A stretch of 64,000 nucleotides of DNA. Origin: Phycisphaerales bacterium (GTDB lineage Bacteria; Planctomycetota; Phycisphaerae; Phycisphaerales; UBA1924). Of this stretch, positions 42,884 through 50,975 are shown in pieces. The position numbers were made by a program, and so were the translations under genes. The stretch is taken from assembly GCA_029260515.1 (NCBI GenBank), contig JAJDDC010000070.1, positions 682,001 through 746,000 on the forward strand. Reading direction: 5' to 3'. Within the stretch, counting starts at the first letter, position 1. Every line of letters begins with the position of its first letter. The notes under the pieces are model-generated. The model saw only the letters and a program-made list of their open reading frames with translations. It was not told the DNA's origin and ran no database searches.

Positions 42884-43987
42884 ATGACCACACCCCGACT
42901 CGCCATCGGCTGCATGACCGGCACGAGCCTCGACGCGATCGACGCCGCCGCTGTCCACGCCGTTGGTCATGGCCTCGACCTGCACGCCCACCCGCTCGGG
43001 CACGTCTCGGTCCCCATCCCCGATGATGTCCGCGCGGACCTCCGCCGCCTGTGCAACGGCGACGCGCTGACCACCCGCCAGATCACACAGTGCAGATCCG
43101 CGTTCGGGCGAGCGCACGCCGACGCCGTCTCGCTGCTGCTCGAGGAGCACGCCGAGCTGGGGCGCCCGACACTCGTCGCTCTGCACGGCCAGACCGTCGT
43201 GCACGATCCGCCCCTGTCATGGCAGCTCGTCGACGCGTGGCCCGTCGCCGATCGGTTTGCGTGCCCGATCGTGAGCGACCTGAGATCCGCGGACCTGGCC
43301 GCGGGCGGACAGGGCGCCCCGATCACGCCCCTGAGCGATTGGTTGATGTTCCGATCGCCCACGCACGCACGCGCGATCGTGAACCTCGGCGGGTTCTGCA
43401 ACGCGACCATCCTCCCCGCGGGCGGCGCCCACGAAGACGTCATCGGTTTCGATGTGTGCGCCTGCAACCAGCTCCTCGACGCGGGCGCGAGGCGGGCCCT
43501 CGGACACGACTACGACGAGGGCGGCGCCGCCGCGAGCCGGGGCGCCCCCGCCCCGGACGCCTCGAACGCGCTTCTCGATTTCCTTCGAGCCCAGGTCGAT
43601 TCCGGTCGCTCGCTGGGCACTGGCGACGAGGGCATGCCGTGGCTGGACACATGGGCGGACCGTCTCGCGCCCCGGGACCTGCTCGCGACGATCGCGGTGG
43701 GCGTCGGTCGCGTGATCCGCGAGCGGGTTTCCCCGGACGCGTCACAAGGGTGCGAGATATACCTCGCGGGTGGCGGTGCGCGCAACGCTGCGCTCGTCGC
43801 GGCGATCCCCGGCGCCCGCCCGCTCGACGACCTGGGCGTCGCGCCCCAGGCACGCGAGTCCGCGGCGATGGCCGTCCTGGGCCTGCTCGCCGCCGACGGC
43901 GTCCCGGTCACGCTCCCCCGCGTCACCGGGCGGCGCACGCAAGTACCCTTGAGCGGCGCATGGATCAACACACGCCCCACCCTCTGA
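42884..43987 (+). CDS. anmK: Anhydro-N-acetylmuramic acid kinase
   Basis: The 367-residue ASKHA-fold kinase phosphorylates and opens 1,6-anhydro-MurNAc to MurNAc-6-phosphate in peptidoglycan recycling. Motifs: GCMTGTSLDAIDAA at the N-terminus, LVALHGQTVVHDP, AGGQGAPITPLSDWLMF, AIVNLGGFCNATIL, GFDVCACNQLLDA and YLAGGGARNAAL. All are typical for AnmK. It overlaps murQ by 28 bases, giving a compact kinase-etherase pair. No nagZ is in the window. Confidence 0.94.
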   Translation: MTTPRLAIGCMTGTSLDAIDAAAVHAVGHGLDLHAHPLGHVSVPIPDDVRADLRRLCNGDALTTRQITQCRSAFGRAHADAVSLLLEEHAELGRPTLVALHGQTVVHDPPLSWQLVDAWPVADRFACPIVSDLRSADLAAGGQGAPITPLSDWLMFRSPTHARAIVNLGGFCNATILPAGGAHEDVIGFDVCACNQLLDAGARRALGHDYDEGGAAASRGAPAPDASNALLDFLRAQVDSGRSLGTGDEGMPWLDTWADRLAPRDLLATIAVGVGRVIRERVSPDASQGCEIYLAGGGARNAALVAAIPGARPLDDLGVAPQARESAAMAVLGLLAADGVPVTLPRVTGRRTQVPLSGAWINTRPTL

Positions 43988-44886
43988 CCGCCCCGCCCGA
44001 CCGCGGTCGCCTGCGCACCGAGCAGCGCAACCCCGCGTCGATGCAGCTGGACACGCTCGGCGTCGAGGCGTGCCTGGAACTGATCAATCGGGAAGACGCG
44101 ACGGTCGCGCTTGCCGTCCGCACGGCGATGCCCGAGATCGCGCGGTTCGTCGCCCTGGCCGAGCGGGGTGTCCGCGCCGGCGGGCGCCTCGTCTACATCG
44201 GCGCAGGCACCTCCGGGCGCCTGGGCGTGCTCGATGCAAGCGAGTGCCCGCCAACGTTTCAGGCCGCCCCGGGCCTGGTCGTCGGCCTCATCGCGGGTGG
44301 CGACGCCGCGCTCCGTGTCTCCAGCGAGGGACGCGAGGACGACCCGGAAGGCGCACGCGACGAGCTGGAACGGCTCGGTCTCGGCGTACACGACACGCTC
44401 CTCGGCATCGCCGCCGGCGGGACCACGCCCTACGTCCTGGGCGCGCTGCGCATCGCCAAGTCGAGGGGCGTCTCGACGGGTCTGCTCGCGTGCTCGCCGA
44501 TCGAGAAACCAGCGCACGCCGACGTGCTCGTGCTCGTCGAGACCGGGCCCGAGGTGCTCACGGGCTCGACGCGGATGAAGGCGGGGACGGCGACCAAGAT
44601 GGTCCTGAACATGGTCTCGACGACGCTCATGGTCCGGCTCGGCAAGACGCACGAGAACCTGATGGTGGACCTGCGGGCGAGCAACGACAAGCTCCGCGAC
44701 CGGGCCGCCCGGATCGTGATGGAGCTGGCGGGCCTGGACCGCGCCGCCTCGCTGGTGCTGTTGGAGAGCGCGGGCTGGCACGTCAAGACGGCCCTGGTGA
44801 TGCACGCGCGTGGGCTGGACCGCGGCGCGGCGGCCGCGGCGATCGACGCCGCGGGCGGGCGACTCCGCGACGCGATCATCGACTAG
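43960..44886 (+). CDS. murQ: N-acetylmuramic acid 6-phosphate etherase
   Basis: The 308-residue SIS-domain lyase splits MurNAc-6-phosphate into GlcNAc-6-phosphate and D-lactate. Motifs: TEQRNPASMQLDTLGVEACL, YIGAGTSGRLGVLDASECPPTF (containing the catalytic Glu), GIAAGGTTPYVLGAL, VLTGSTRMKAGTATKMVLNM and NLMVDLRASNDKL. The start at ATG 43960 lies within the end of anmK and is in the normal place for the family. With anmK it completes the conversion of recycled anhydro-MurNAc to GlcNAc-6-phosphate. Confidence 0.95.
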   Translation: MDQHTPHPLTAPPDRGRLRTEQRNPASMQLDTLGVEACLELINREDATVALAVRTAMPEIARFVALAERGVRAGGRLVYIGAGTSGRLGVLDASECPPTFQAAPGLVVGLIAGGDAALRVSSEGREDDPEGARDELERLGLGVHDTLLGIAAGGTTPYVLGALRIAKSRGVSTGLLACSPIEKPAHADVLVLVETGPEVLTGSTRMKAGTATKMVLNMVSTTLMVRLGKTHENLMVDLRASNDKLRDRAARIVMELAGLDRAASLVLLESAGWHVKTALVMHARGLDRGAAAAAIDAAGGRLRDAIID

Positions 44887-44987
44887 AACGGCGTTCGCAG
44901 CGGTTCTCGGACATCCCGAGCGCACATCTTCGGCGCCCGGGCGGGTGAACGCTGGCGGGGCGCCCGGGGCGTTGTACGTTTCGGGTG

Positions 44988-45506
44988 ATGCGCTCTGTAC
45001 GAGTCATGATGGTCGGCGCCTGCCTCGCTGGGGCGGCGGTCGTGTGCGCCGGCGGGTGCACAACGCACACGCTCCGCGCCGACCCGGTCGTCTGCCACGC
45101 GCGGGATGAGATCCGCGTTGGCTACTCGGACCACGCGTGCCGCCCGTGTCGCAGGTGCGACGGGGCGCGTGCGCACAGCCGGTGCTCGCCCTGCCGGGCG
45201 CGTGCGGTCGAGTCATCGGGCGTGCGATGGGACGCGGTCTTTCCCCCGCCCGAGGTCGCCCGCTTCGAGCGGCGCTACGACCGGGCGTGGGCGCCCGAGT
45301 ACTCGCGCAACGACGCGGGTCTGAGCCCGCGCGACGATGGCCCGATCGACGCGATCAGCGCGTCGTGGCCCGAGCCCTGGCGCCCCGACCTGGACTCCGA
45401 CCGGACCGGGCGGACGAGCACTGATCCCGAGCGGTTCATGTACTCGTCGCGCCGGGCGTACCAGTACGCCCCGCGGTACCGGCCGCAGCGCCGCTACTGG
45501 CGGTAA
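44988..45506 (+). CDS. Hypothetical Cys-rich lipoprotein
   Basis: The 172-residue protein has a short N-terminus, a hydrophobic stretch (MVGACLAGAAVVCAGGC) and a lipobox-like VCAGGC. The mature part opens with several Cys (HACRPCRRCDGARAHSRCSPC), in C-x2-C-x2-C and C-x2-C spacing, which could bind a metal. The remainder is Arg/Pro/Tyr-rich (RRAYQYAPRYRPQRRYWR at the end) and likely unstructured. No family is recognised. The ATG at 44988 is one codon after a GTG in the same frame. Confidence 0.65.
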   Translation: MRSVRVMMVGACLAGAAVVCAGGCTTHTLRADPVVCHARDEIRVGYSDHACRPCRRCDGARAHSRCSPCRARAVESSGVRWDAVFPPPEVARFERRYDRAWAPEYSRNDAGLSPRDDGPIDAISASWPEPWRPDLDSDRTGRTSTDPERFMYSSRRAYQYAPRYRPQRRYWR

Positions 45507-45531
45507 TCCCTTCCCTGTATATGCACGAAAA

Positions 45532-45561
45532 CGCCCCGGCCGTGTTCGGGCGACCGGGGCG
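45532..45561. terminator. Terminator hairpin after the fibro-slime gene
   Basis: CGCCCCGG (45532-45539) pairs with CCGGGGCG (45554-45561) around a 14-base loop. On the minus strand it is followed by TTTTCGTG. It lies 58 bases after the stop of the fibro-slime gene and 26 bases after the convergent lipoprotein stop, so it could serve both. Confidence 0.75.
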
Positions 45562-45618
45562 AGAGAGCTTGCGCGCTCACGGAGGCCTGGTTATCCGCGC
45601 CCTTCCGGGCCCGTTGGA

Positions 45619-46554
45619 TCAGTCGTACAGGGCGGAGGTGGGCGGCAGCTCGACGTTGCGGAGCTGGAGCGTGGTCTCGATGCGGAAGTTTGACTGCGTC
45701 CGGTGGCGTTCGCAGAAGAAGAAGTCGAGCGTGTAGGTCTCGCCGTCCTCGAGCCACTCGAGGCGGTCGATGTCGATGGTCTGGCTGACCGCGGAGTGGA
45801 CGCCGCCGATGTCGATCACGAGCTTGCCGTCCACAAAGACCCAGACGTCGTCGTCGCCGATGAAGGAGAAGACGAGGCCGGCGTCACGCTCGTAGACGAA
45901 CTCGGTGGCGAGGTGGAAGGTGAAGTGGAAGTTCTTGCTGTCGCCGGCGGAGTTGCCGTACAGCTCGCCGTTGATGGGGAAGAACCCGCCGCGGTCGGCG
46001 AAGAACGAGTCCTCCTTGTCGTCGAACGTGTAGACGTTGCTGTCCTCCTGGCGGACCATGGTGAGGCTGAGGGGGGCCGACGAGTTGACGCCGTCCACGC
46101 CCTGGAACCACATGGCGAAGTTGTCGGCGTCGGTGGCGGCGCCGGTCTGGCTGGAGCTGACCGAGCCCGACGAGTCGCCGTCACGCGAGGCGATGTAGTC
46201 GCGGGGCGCCATGATGTTGCGCCCCTGTGCGTCGCGCCAGTTGCCGGTCACCTTCTTGCCGGTGGAGTGGAAGACGGGCATGCCGCGCCCGTCGAGCTCG
46301 TCCTCGACGATGTACATGTAGTGCCCGAAGCCGGAGCTGGGCCGGCGCTCGAAGTCGGGGTGCCCGCCCTCGGCGGTACGCTCGCGGAAGTCGCGGACGA
46401 CGCCCGAGAGGGTGATCTCGTCGGGCAGGTCCATATACGGGTCGCGATCCCCGCCGGGCGAGCCGAACTGGGCCATCGCGGGTGAGGCGGCGCACATCGC
46501 GGCGCCAGCCGCGGCGGCGATGGCAAACTTCGAAATTCCTCGGTGAGTCGTCAT
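45619..46554 (-). CDS. Exported fibro-slime domain protein
   Basis: The 311-residue protein has a signal peptide (AAAAGAAMCAASPAMAQ, cleavage about residue 28) and a single fibro-slime / PA14-like beta-sandwich: LPDEITLSGVVRDF, HPDFERRPSSGFGHYMYIVE, FFPINGELYGNSAG, FHFTFHLATEFVY, LVFSFIGDDDVWVFVDGKLVIDIGG, TYTLDFFFCERHRTQSNFRIET. The DDDVWVF signature is characteristic. Such domains bind carbohydrates or help build extracellular matrix. It lacks the dockerin and PEP-CTERM tails of other exported proteins here. Function unproven. Confidence 0.88.
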   Translation of the reverse strand: MTTHRGISKFAIAAAAGAAMCAASPAMAQFGSPGGDRDPYMDLPDEITLSGVVRDFRERTAEGGHPDFERRPSSGFGHYMYIVEDELDGRGMPVFHSTGKKVTGNWRDAQGRNIMAPRDYIASRDGDSSGSVSSSQTGAATDADNFAMWFQGVDGVNSSAPLSLTMVRQEDSNVYTFDDKEDSFFADRGGFFPINGELYGNSAGDSKNFHFTFHLATEFVYERDAGLVFSFIGDDDVWVFVDGKLVIDIGGVHSAVSQTIDIDRLEWLEDGETYTLDFFFCERHRTQSNFRIETTLQLRNVELPPTSALYD

Positions 46555-46642
46555 TGTGCTCTCCTCAAAGCTCGGCGACGGGCTGGTATCCCCCCGCGCT
46601 CGTTGCCTGCCCCTCCCGGGGCGTTGGTGCTCCGCGTTCGCG

Positions 46643-46807
46643 TTACGATCCGAGCAGGCCCGTGATCGCCGCCACAGAATCCTGTGATCCGACCAGCGTG
46701 AGGACGACGCACACCGCGCCGACCACCATCGCCGTTCCCATCAACACCCGTTCGATCCGCGAGAGTCCCCCGCGGGGCGGGCCGTGCGTGTCCTGAACAT
46801 CCGACAT
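46643..46807 (-). CDS. Small membrane protein (54 residues)
   Basis: A short frame with an excellent ribosome site (GGAGG, 7 bases before ATG) encodes SDVQDTHGPPRGGLSRIERV followed by one hydrophobic segment (LMGTAMVVGAVCVVLTLVG) and a short end (SQDSVAAITGLLGS). No family is recognised. The gene is divergent from murA and lies 88 bp upstream of the fibro-slime gene on the same strand. Confidence 0.6.
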   Translation of the reverse strand: MSDVQDTHGPPRGGLSRIERVLMGTAMVVGAVCVVLTLVGSQDSVAAITGLLGS

Positions 46808-47105
46808 GCTGCGTCCTCCGTGAGCACCCGCGGGCACGCCGCGTCGCTCACCACGAACATGCAAAGAACCGCGCGTCGTTGCACGCGGCTTGGACACGAC
46901 GGCCCGCGTCCGCGGCCCGCCTGCGCGGGGCTTCGGGTCTGGCGCGGCGGCTACCCGCGTCCGGGCACGTGGCAGCGGTCCTTCTCGGACCGGAGCCGAG
47001 CCGTCCACCGCTCATCCCGCCGGGCCCGGCCGGCGCGGGGGCGCAGGCCACCCGGTATGCTCCGCCGACGGGCCGAGGAACGGCCTCCAGCGACGGGGCA
47101 GACAC

Positions 47106-48446
47106 ATGGACGTGTTTCATATTGATGGCGGGGTCCGCCTCGAGGGGCGCCTGCGGGTGAACGGATCCAAGAACGCGGCGTTGCCCCTGATGGCGGCGGC
47201 CCTGCTCACCGACAAGCCCGTCACCCTCCGCGACGTCCCGGGCCTGGCCGACATCCGCAACATGGTGAGCCTGCTGGGGGAGCTGGGTTGCGAGGGCGAG
47301 CTGACCGAGCCCGCCGACGCGTCCGAGCCCTCGGTCCTGAGCCTGCACACCCGCGACGAGACCAGCTCGCACGCCCGGTACGACGTCGTGCGCACGATGC
47401 GGGCCAGCGTGTGCATCCTGGGCCCGGTGCTCGCGCGCCGCGGCGCCGCGCGTGTCTCGATGCCCGGCGGGTGCGCGATCGGCGACCGCCCCATCGACCT
47501 GCACCTGCGGGGCCTCGAGGCCCTGGGCGCGCACATCAGCCTCGACTCGGGCGACGTCGTTGCCCGCGTGCCCAACTTCGCCCAAGGCGGGCGCCTGCGT
47601 GGCGCGACGATCTTCCTCGGGGGCTCGTTCGGCTCGACCGTGCTGGGCACCGCCAACGTCATGTCCGCGGCGACGCTCGCGGAGGGAACGACCACCATCG
47701 AGTCGGCCGCGTGCGAGCCCGAGGTGGTGGACCTGGCCAAGCTGCTGACGAGCATGGGCGCGAGGATCGAGGGTGCGGGCTCGCCCCGCATCGTCGTCCA
47801 CGGCGTCGAGTCGCTCGCGGGGGCGGACCACACCGTCATCCCCGACCGGATCGAGGCCGCGACATTCATGGCCGCCGCCGCCATCACCCGCGGCTCGCTC
47901 ACGCTCGAGAACTGCCCGGTGGACGCTCTGCTGGCGGTGACAGACTGCCTCGGGCACATCGGGGTCGGGATCAGCGTGGGCCCGCACGAGACCGACCCGA
48001 TGCGTGTGACGTGCCGCGTGAGCCCGGCCGACCGCCTCGCGCCGGTGCAGATCACGACCCAGCCGTACCCGGGTTTTCCGACCGACGCGCAGGCGCAGCT
48101 CATGGCCCTGGTCGCCCTGGCCGACGGCAACTCGGTGATCACCGAGAAGATCTTCCCCGAGCGGTTCCTGCACGTGGCGGAGTTGACGCGGATGGGCGCG
48201 AGGCTCCTGCGCCAGGGCTCGACGGTCGTCGTCTCGGGCGTCGGTGGGCTGACAGGCGCGCCCGTCATGGCGTCGGACCTGCGCGCCAGCGCAGGGCTCG
48301 TGCTCGCGGGCTTGGCCGCCAAGGGCAGGACGACGATCAACCGCGTCTACCACCTCGACCGCGGGTACGAGAGACTCGAGGAACGCCTCGAGCGCGTCGG
48401 CGCCCGGATCACACGGGCCAAGTCCGAGGAACTCGTCGCGGCCTGA
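47106..48446 (+). CDS. murA: UDP-N-acetylglucosamine 1-carboxyvinyltransferase
   Basis: The 446-residue enzyme transfers enolpyruvate from PEP to UDP-GlcNAc, the first committed step of peptidoglycan synthesis. Motifs: GSKNAALPLMAAALLTDKPV, MRASVCILGPVLAR, RVSMPGGCAIGDRPIDLHL with Cys123 (the residue alkylated by fosfomycin), IPDRIEAATFMAAAAIT and GFPTDAQAQLMAL. It is slightly longer than the 420-residue norm. The Cys at 123 predicts fosfomycin sensitivity of the target. It converges on the HPr gene with 25 bp between stops. Confidence 0.95.
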   Translation: MDVFHIDGGVRLEGRLRVNGSKNAALPLMAAALLTDKPVTLRDVPGLADIRNMVSLLGELGCEGELTEPADASEPSVLSLHTRDETSSHARYDVVRTMRASVCILGPVLARRGAARVSMPGGCAIGDRPIDLHLRGLEALGAHISLDSGDVVARVPNFAQGGRLRGATIFLGGSFGSTVLGTANVMSAATLAEGTTTIESAACEPEVVDLAKLLTSMGARIEGAGSPRIVVHGVESLAGADHTVIPDRIEAATFMAAAAITRGSLTLENCPVDALLAVTDCLGHIGVGISVGPHETDPMRVTCRVSPADRLAPVQITTQPYPGFPTDAQAQLMALVALADGNSVITEKIFPERFLHVAELTRMGARLLRQGSTVVVSGVGGLTGAPVMASDLRASAGLVLAGLAAKGRTTINRVYHLDRGYERLEERLERVGARITRAKSEELVAA

Positions 48447-48471
48447 TCGCCCCCCTGGCCAAGCGGCTGGT

Positions 48472-48747
48472 TCAGTCCTCGTCGAACCCGCGCGCGACGA
48501 GGGCCTTGAGGTCCTCGGCGCACGCCTTCGCGTCCTCGCCCTCGCAGACCAGCTCGAGCTGTGTGCCCTTGGTCGCGGCGAGCATCATGATCTCCATGAT
48601 CGACTTGCCGTCTACGTCGTCGTCGCCCTTGCGGACGCGGACCGAGGCCGTGTACTTGGCCGCGATGTCTGCCAGCGCCGTCGCCGGGCGCGCGTGCAGC
48701 CCCAGCTCGTTGACGATCGTCACCATGACCGCGCATCGGTCCGGCAC
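48472..48747 (-). CDS. HPr family phosphocarrier protein
   Basis: The 91-residue protein has the HPr fold with the phosphorylatable His18 in NELGLHARPAT and a regulatory Ser49 in DVDGKSIMEIMML, equivalent to Ser46 of Gram-positive HPr. The GTG start has GGAGG upstream. It lies downstream of hpf and ptsN in one direction and there is no sugar-specific EIIBC gene, so it probably belongs to a regulatory (nitrogen-type) PTS. Confidence 0.92.
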   Translation of the reverse strand: MPDRCAVMVTIVNELGLHARPATALADIAAKYTASVRVRKGDDDVDGKSIMEIMMLAATKGTQLELVCEGEDAKACAEDLKALVARGFDED

Positions 48748-48786
48748 GCCCGATCCTCCGTCCCGCGTGGGGCCGCGCAGAGGCGC

Positions 48787-49263
48787 TCAGCCCCCGAGTT
48801 GCTGCGTGTCCGCTTCGTCGAGCAGCGACCAGACCTCGTCCACGCTGCCCGACTGACGCAAGAACCTGCGGAACGTGTCCTTGCTCAGGTTCTTGAATAT
48901 CGACTCCATCGCCTGCAGGTGCTCCTCGGGCTGATCCTCGGGGCTCAGCAGCAGGAAGACCGAGTAGACCGGCTGTTTGTCGAGCGATTCGAACTCGACG
49001 CCGCCCGGGCTGAGCCCGATGGCGGCGGCCATCCGCGTGACGGCGGGGTGCTTGACGTGCGGGACCGCGACGCCGCGCCCGAACCCGGTCGAGCCCTTGC
49101 GCTCGCGGACGAGCAGGCGCTCGACGAGCTCGTCGCCCGTGCCCTCGGGCGCCGCCCCCGCGCCGATGAGCGCGCCGACCAGCTCCCGGATCACGTCGTC
49201 GCGCTGGTTGGCCTCCAGGTCCGCGACGATCGCCTCTCTGACGATGATGTCTCTGAGCTTCAT
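48787..49263 (-). CDS. ptsN: PTS EIIA protein, PtsN-type
   Basis: The 158-residue EIIA(Fru/Ntr) protein has the phosphorylation site GRGVAVPHVKHPAV (His69), preceded by RERKGSTGFG, and the later VYSVFLLLSPEDQPEEHLQAM. It accepts phosphate from HPr-type carriers. With hpf upstream and HPr downstream on the same strand it forms a small regulatory PTS set; in other bacteria EIIA-Ntr affects potassium uptake and stress responses. No ribosome site is evident for ATG 49263; a GTG at 49302 would extend it by 13 residues. Confidence 0.9.
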   Translation of the reverse strand: MKLRDIIVREAIVADLEANQRDDVIRELVGALIGAGAAPEGTGDELVERLLVRERKGSTGFGRGVAVPHVKHPAVTRMAAAIGLSPGGVEFESLDKQPVYSVFLLLSPEDQPEEHLQAMESIFKNLSKDTFRRFLRQSGSVDEVWSLLDEADTQQLGG

Positions 49264-49333
49264 GGCAGCGTAACGCCCCGCGGGCCGGTCGTGCGGGCAC
49301 ACCCCGCCCCGGCCCCCGCGCCCGAGCCCCGCG

Positions 49334-49639
49334 TCAGCCGCGGTGCCCGAGCTTGAGCTTCTCCTTGTAGTCCGTCAGCTGGCGCGACACTTTCTGCGTC
49401 GCCATATCGATCGTCCCGTACAGGTCGTCGCCGACGGCGTGCGAGACGAAGTCGTCGTGGTGCTCCACGTCCACCACCACCTCGACCTTGAAATCGCCCT
49501 TCGTGTCGGGATCGAAGATCGTAAACGTGATCTGCTGAACCTTGTCGAAGTACTTGACGAGCTTGCTTCCCTTGGACTCGGCGTGCTCACGGATCGGGTC
49601 CGTGATCTGGATGTGCCTCCCGACGACGTCGATACGCAT
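49334..49639 (-). CDS. hpf: Ribosome hibernation promoting factor
   Basis: The 101-residue protein is a short-form HPF/YfiA: MRIDVVGRHIQITDPIREHAES at the start (in sections), KLVKYFDKVQQITFTIFD, then VEVVVDVEHHDDFVSHAVGDD and DLYGTIDMATQKVSRQLTDYK. It binds the 30S subunit in stationary phase. The C-terminal dimerisation domain of the long form is absent. ATG 49639 is preferred over the TTG two codons earlier. It is the first gene of the hpf-ptsN-HPr set. Confidence 0.93.
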   Translation of the reverse strand: MRIDVVGRHIQITDPIREHAESKGSKLVKYFDKVQQITFTIFDPDTKGDFKVEVVVDVEHHDDFVSHAVGDDLYGTIDMATQKVSRQLTDYKEKLKLGHRG

Positions 49640-49752
49640 GCACAACTCCCCTCGAGTCTGGCCCCGAATCTGGTCTCCCCGCCCGCGCCGAACCGCGGGC
49701 GGCGCTTATGCCGATGCGACAGCATAGCCGACGCCCCCGCGCCCGCGCCCGG

Positions 49753-50667
49753 TCAGGCTCCCGCGTCGCCCTGGCGGTCGCCCACGCCGTCGCCCGCTCT
49801 ACCCTCGGCGACCCGACGCGCCGTCTCGGCCTCCGCAGCCAGCGCCTCGGCGTCGGGCGCCCCGGGCAGCGACTCGCCCGTCGGGTCGTCGGGCGTCAGC
49901 ACGCCCGCCGTGAGCACGAACCGCAACGCCTCCTCCACGCTCATGTCCAGGCGGTGGATCTTCGAGCGGGGCACGTTGATCGTGAACCCCGTGAACGGCG
50001 TCGGGGACGTGGGGATGAACACGCTCGAGACCGCCTCGCCCGCGGGCTCGTCTATCTCACGGATCGACGTCCCGGTTAGGAACCCGATCGTCCAGATCCC
50101 CTCGCTCGGGTACTGCACGATCACGACGTCCCGGAACGCCATCTTCTTCTCGCCCAGGATCAGGTCCACGACCTGCTTGACGTGCGGGTACACCTGCTTG
50201 AACCCGGGGATCTGGCTGATGAGACGCTCGAGACGCGCGTACACGCGTTTGCCGATCAGGTTCGACAGCAGCACGCCCGCCAGATAAATGAGCAGGATCG
50301 CGACGAACAGGCCCGTCAGGTTCAGGATCCAGTACTTGTCCCAGTACTGCTGGAGGTACTGGCGGCGAAGCCCGGCGCGGATCACGTCGTCGCTCGCCCC
50401 CGGACGGAACGCCTTGGACACGCGTGCGTCGTTGATCTCGCCCCGATCGATCACGAACCAGTCGGGCAGGTCCGCGTCGTCCACGACCCGCGGCACCACC
50501 CACAGCACAACCGTCTGCGTGCCCGCGTTGATCGGCTCGGCCACGTTCTGGAAGACGAACACGAACGCCTGCCACAGGATCCAGAGCGTGAGCACCGAGG
50601 GCAGCAGGATCGCCAGCCCGCGCCCGAAGAACTTCTTGAAGTCGCCCTCGAACGTCGTGTGCGCCAT
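49753..50667 (-). CDS. DUF502 family membrane protein
   Basis: The 304-residue protein has two membrane segments (about 16-40 and 112-135) and the DUF502 signatures FKKFFGRGLAILLPSVLTLWI, GKRVYARLERLISQIPGFKQV and VYPHVKQVVDLILG, then IWTIGFLTGTSI, SVFIPTSPTPFTGF and DMSVEEALRFVLTAGV. The function of DUF502 is unknown. The C-terminal 40 residues are Ala/Glu-rich and disordered-looking. Start ATG 50667 has a purine-rich site. Confidence 0.88.
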   Translation of the reverse strand: MAHTTFEGDFKKFFGRGLAILLPSVLTLWILWQAFVFVFQNVAEPINAGTQTVVLWVVPRVVDDADLPDWFVIDRGEINDARVSKAFRPGASDDVIRAGLRRQYLQQYWDKYWILNLTGLFVAILLIYLAGVLLSNLIGKRVYARLERLISQIPGFKQVYPHVKQVVDLILGEKKMAFRDVVIVQYPSEGIWTIGFLTGTSIREIDEPAGEAVSSVFIPTSPTPFTGFTINVPRSKIHRLDMSVEEALRFVLTAGVLTPDDPTGESLPGAPDAEALAAEAETARRVAEGRAGDGVGDRQGDAGA

Positions 50668-50830
50668 GCCCTCGCCGCCTCCCTGCCCGCCGACGGACCC
50701 GACAACGCCCCACGAAAGATCGACGACCCCGGGCAACGCCCGGGCACGGACCCTGATTCGGATTCTACAGGCGTGGCGTGCGCGTGTTCGCGCCACGTCC
50801 GGGTCCGACGCCCGCGAGGCGGGCCAATGA

Positions 50831-50852
50831 AAAACGCCCGCCGCGGCGGGCG
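50831..50852 (-). terminator. Terminator downstream of tRNA-Ile
   Basis: A perfect 18-base palindrome CGCCCGCCGCGGCGGGCG (50835-50852); on the minus strand it is followed by TTTTTC. It begins seven bases after the tRNA-Ile 3' end, a standard intrinsic terminator position. Confidence 0.8.
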
Positions 50853-50858
50853 CCTCAA

Positions 50859-50932
50859 TGGGCCTGACTGGGCTCGAACCAGTGACCTCACCCTTATCAG
50901 GGGTGCGCTCTAGCCAACTGAGCTACAGGCCC
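50859..50932 (-). tRNA. tRNA-Ile (anticodon GAT)
   Basis: A complete 74-base cloverleaf on the minus strand, CCA not encoded. Acceptor GGGCCTG/CAGGCCC, D-arm GCTCAGTTGGCTAGAGC, anticodon stem CACCC/GGGTG with loop CTGATAA (anticodon GAT), T-arm CTGG TTCGAGC CCAG. It stands alone, not inside an rRNA operon. Confidence 0.95.
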
Positions 50933-50975
50933 CGAGCCGGGGCGAGCCCCGTGGGAGCGGAGTATACCCCCCGCC

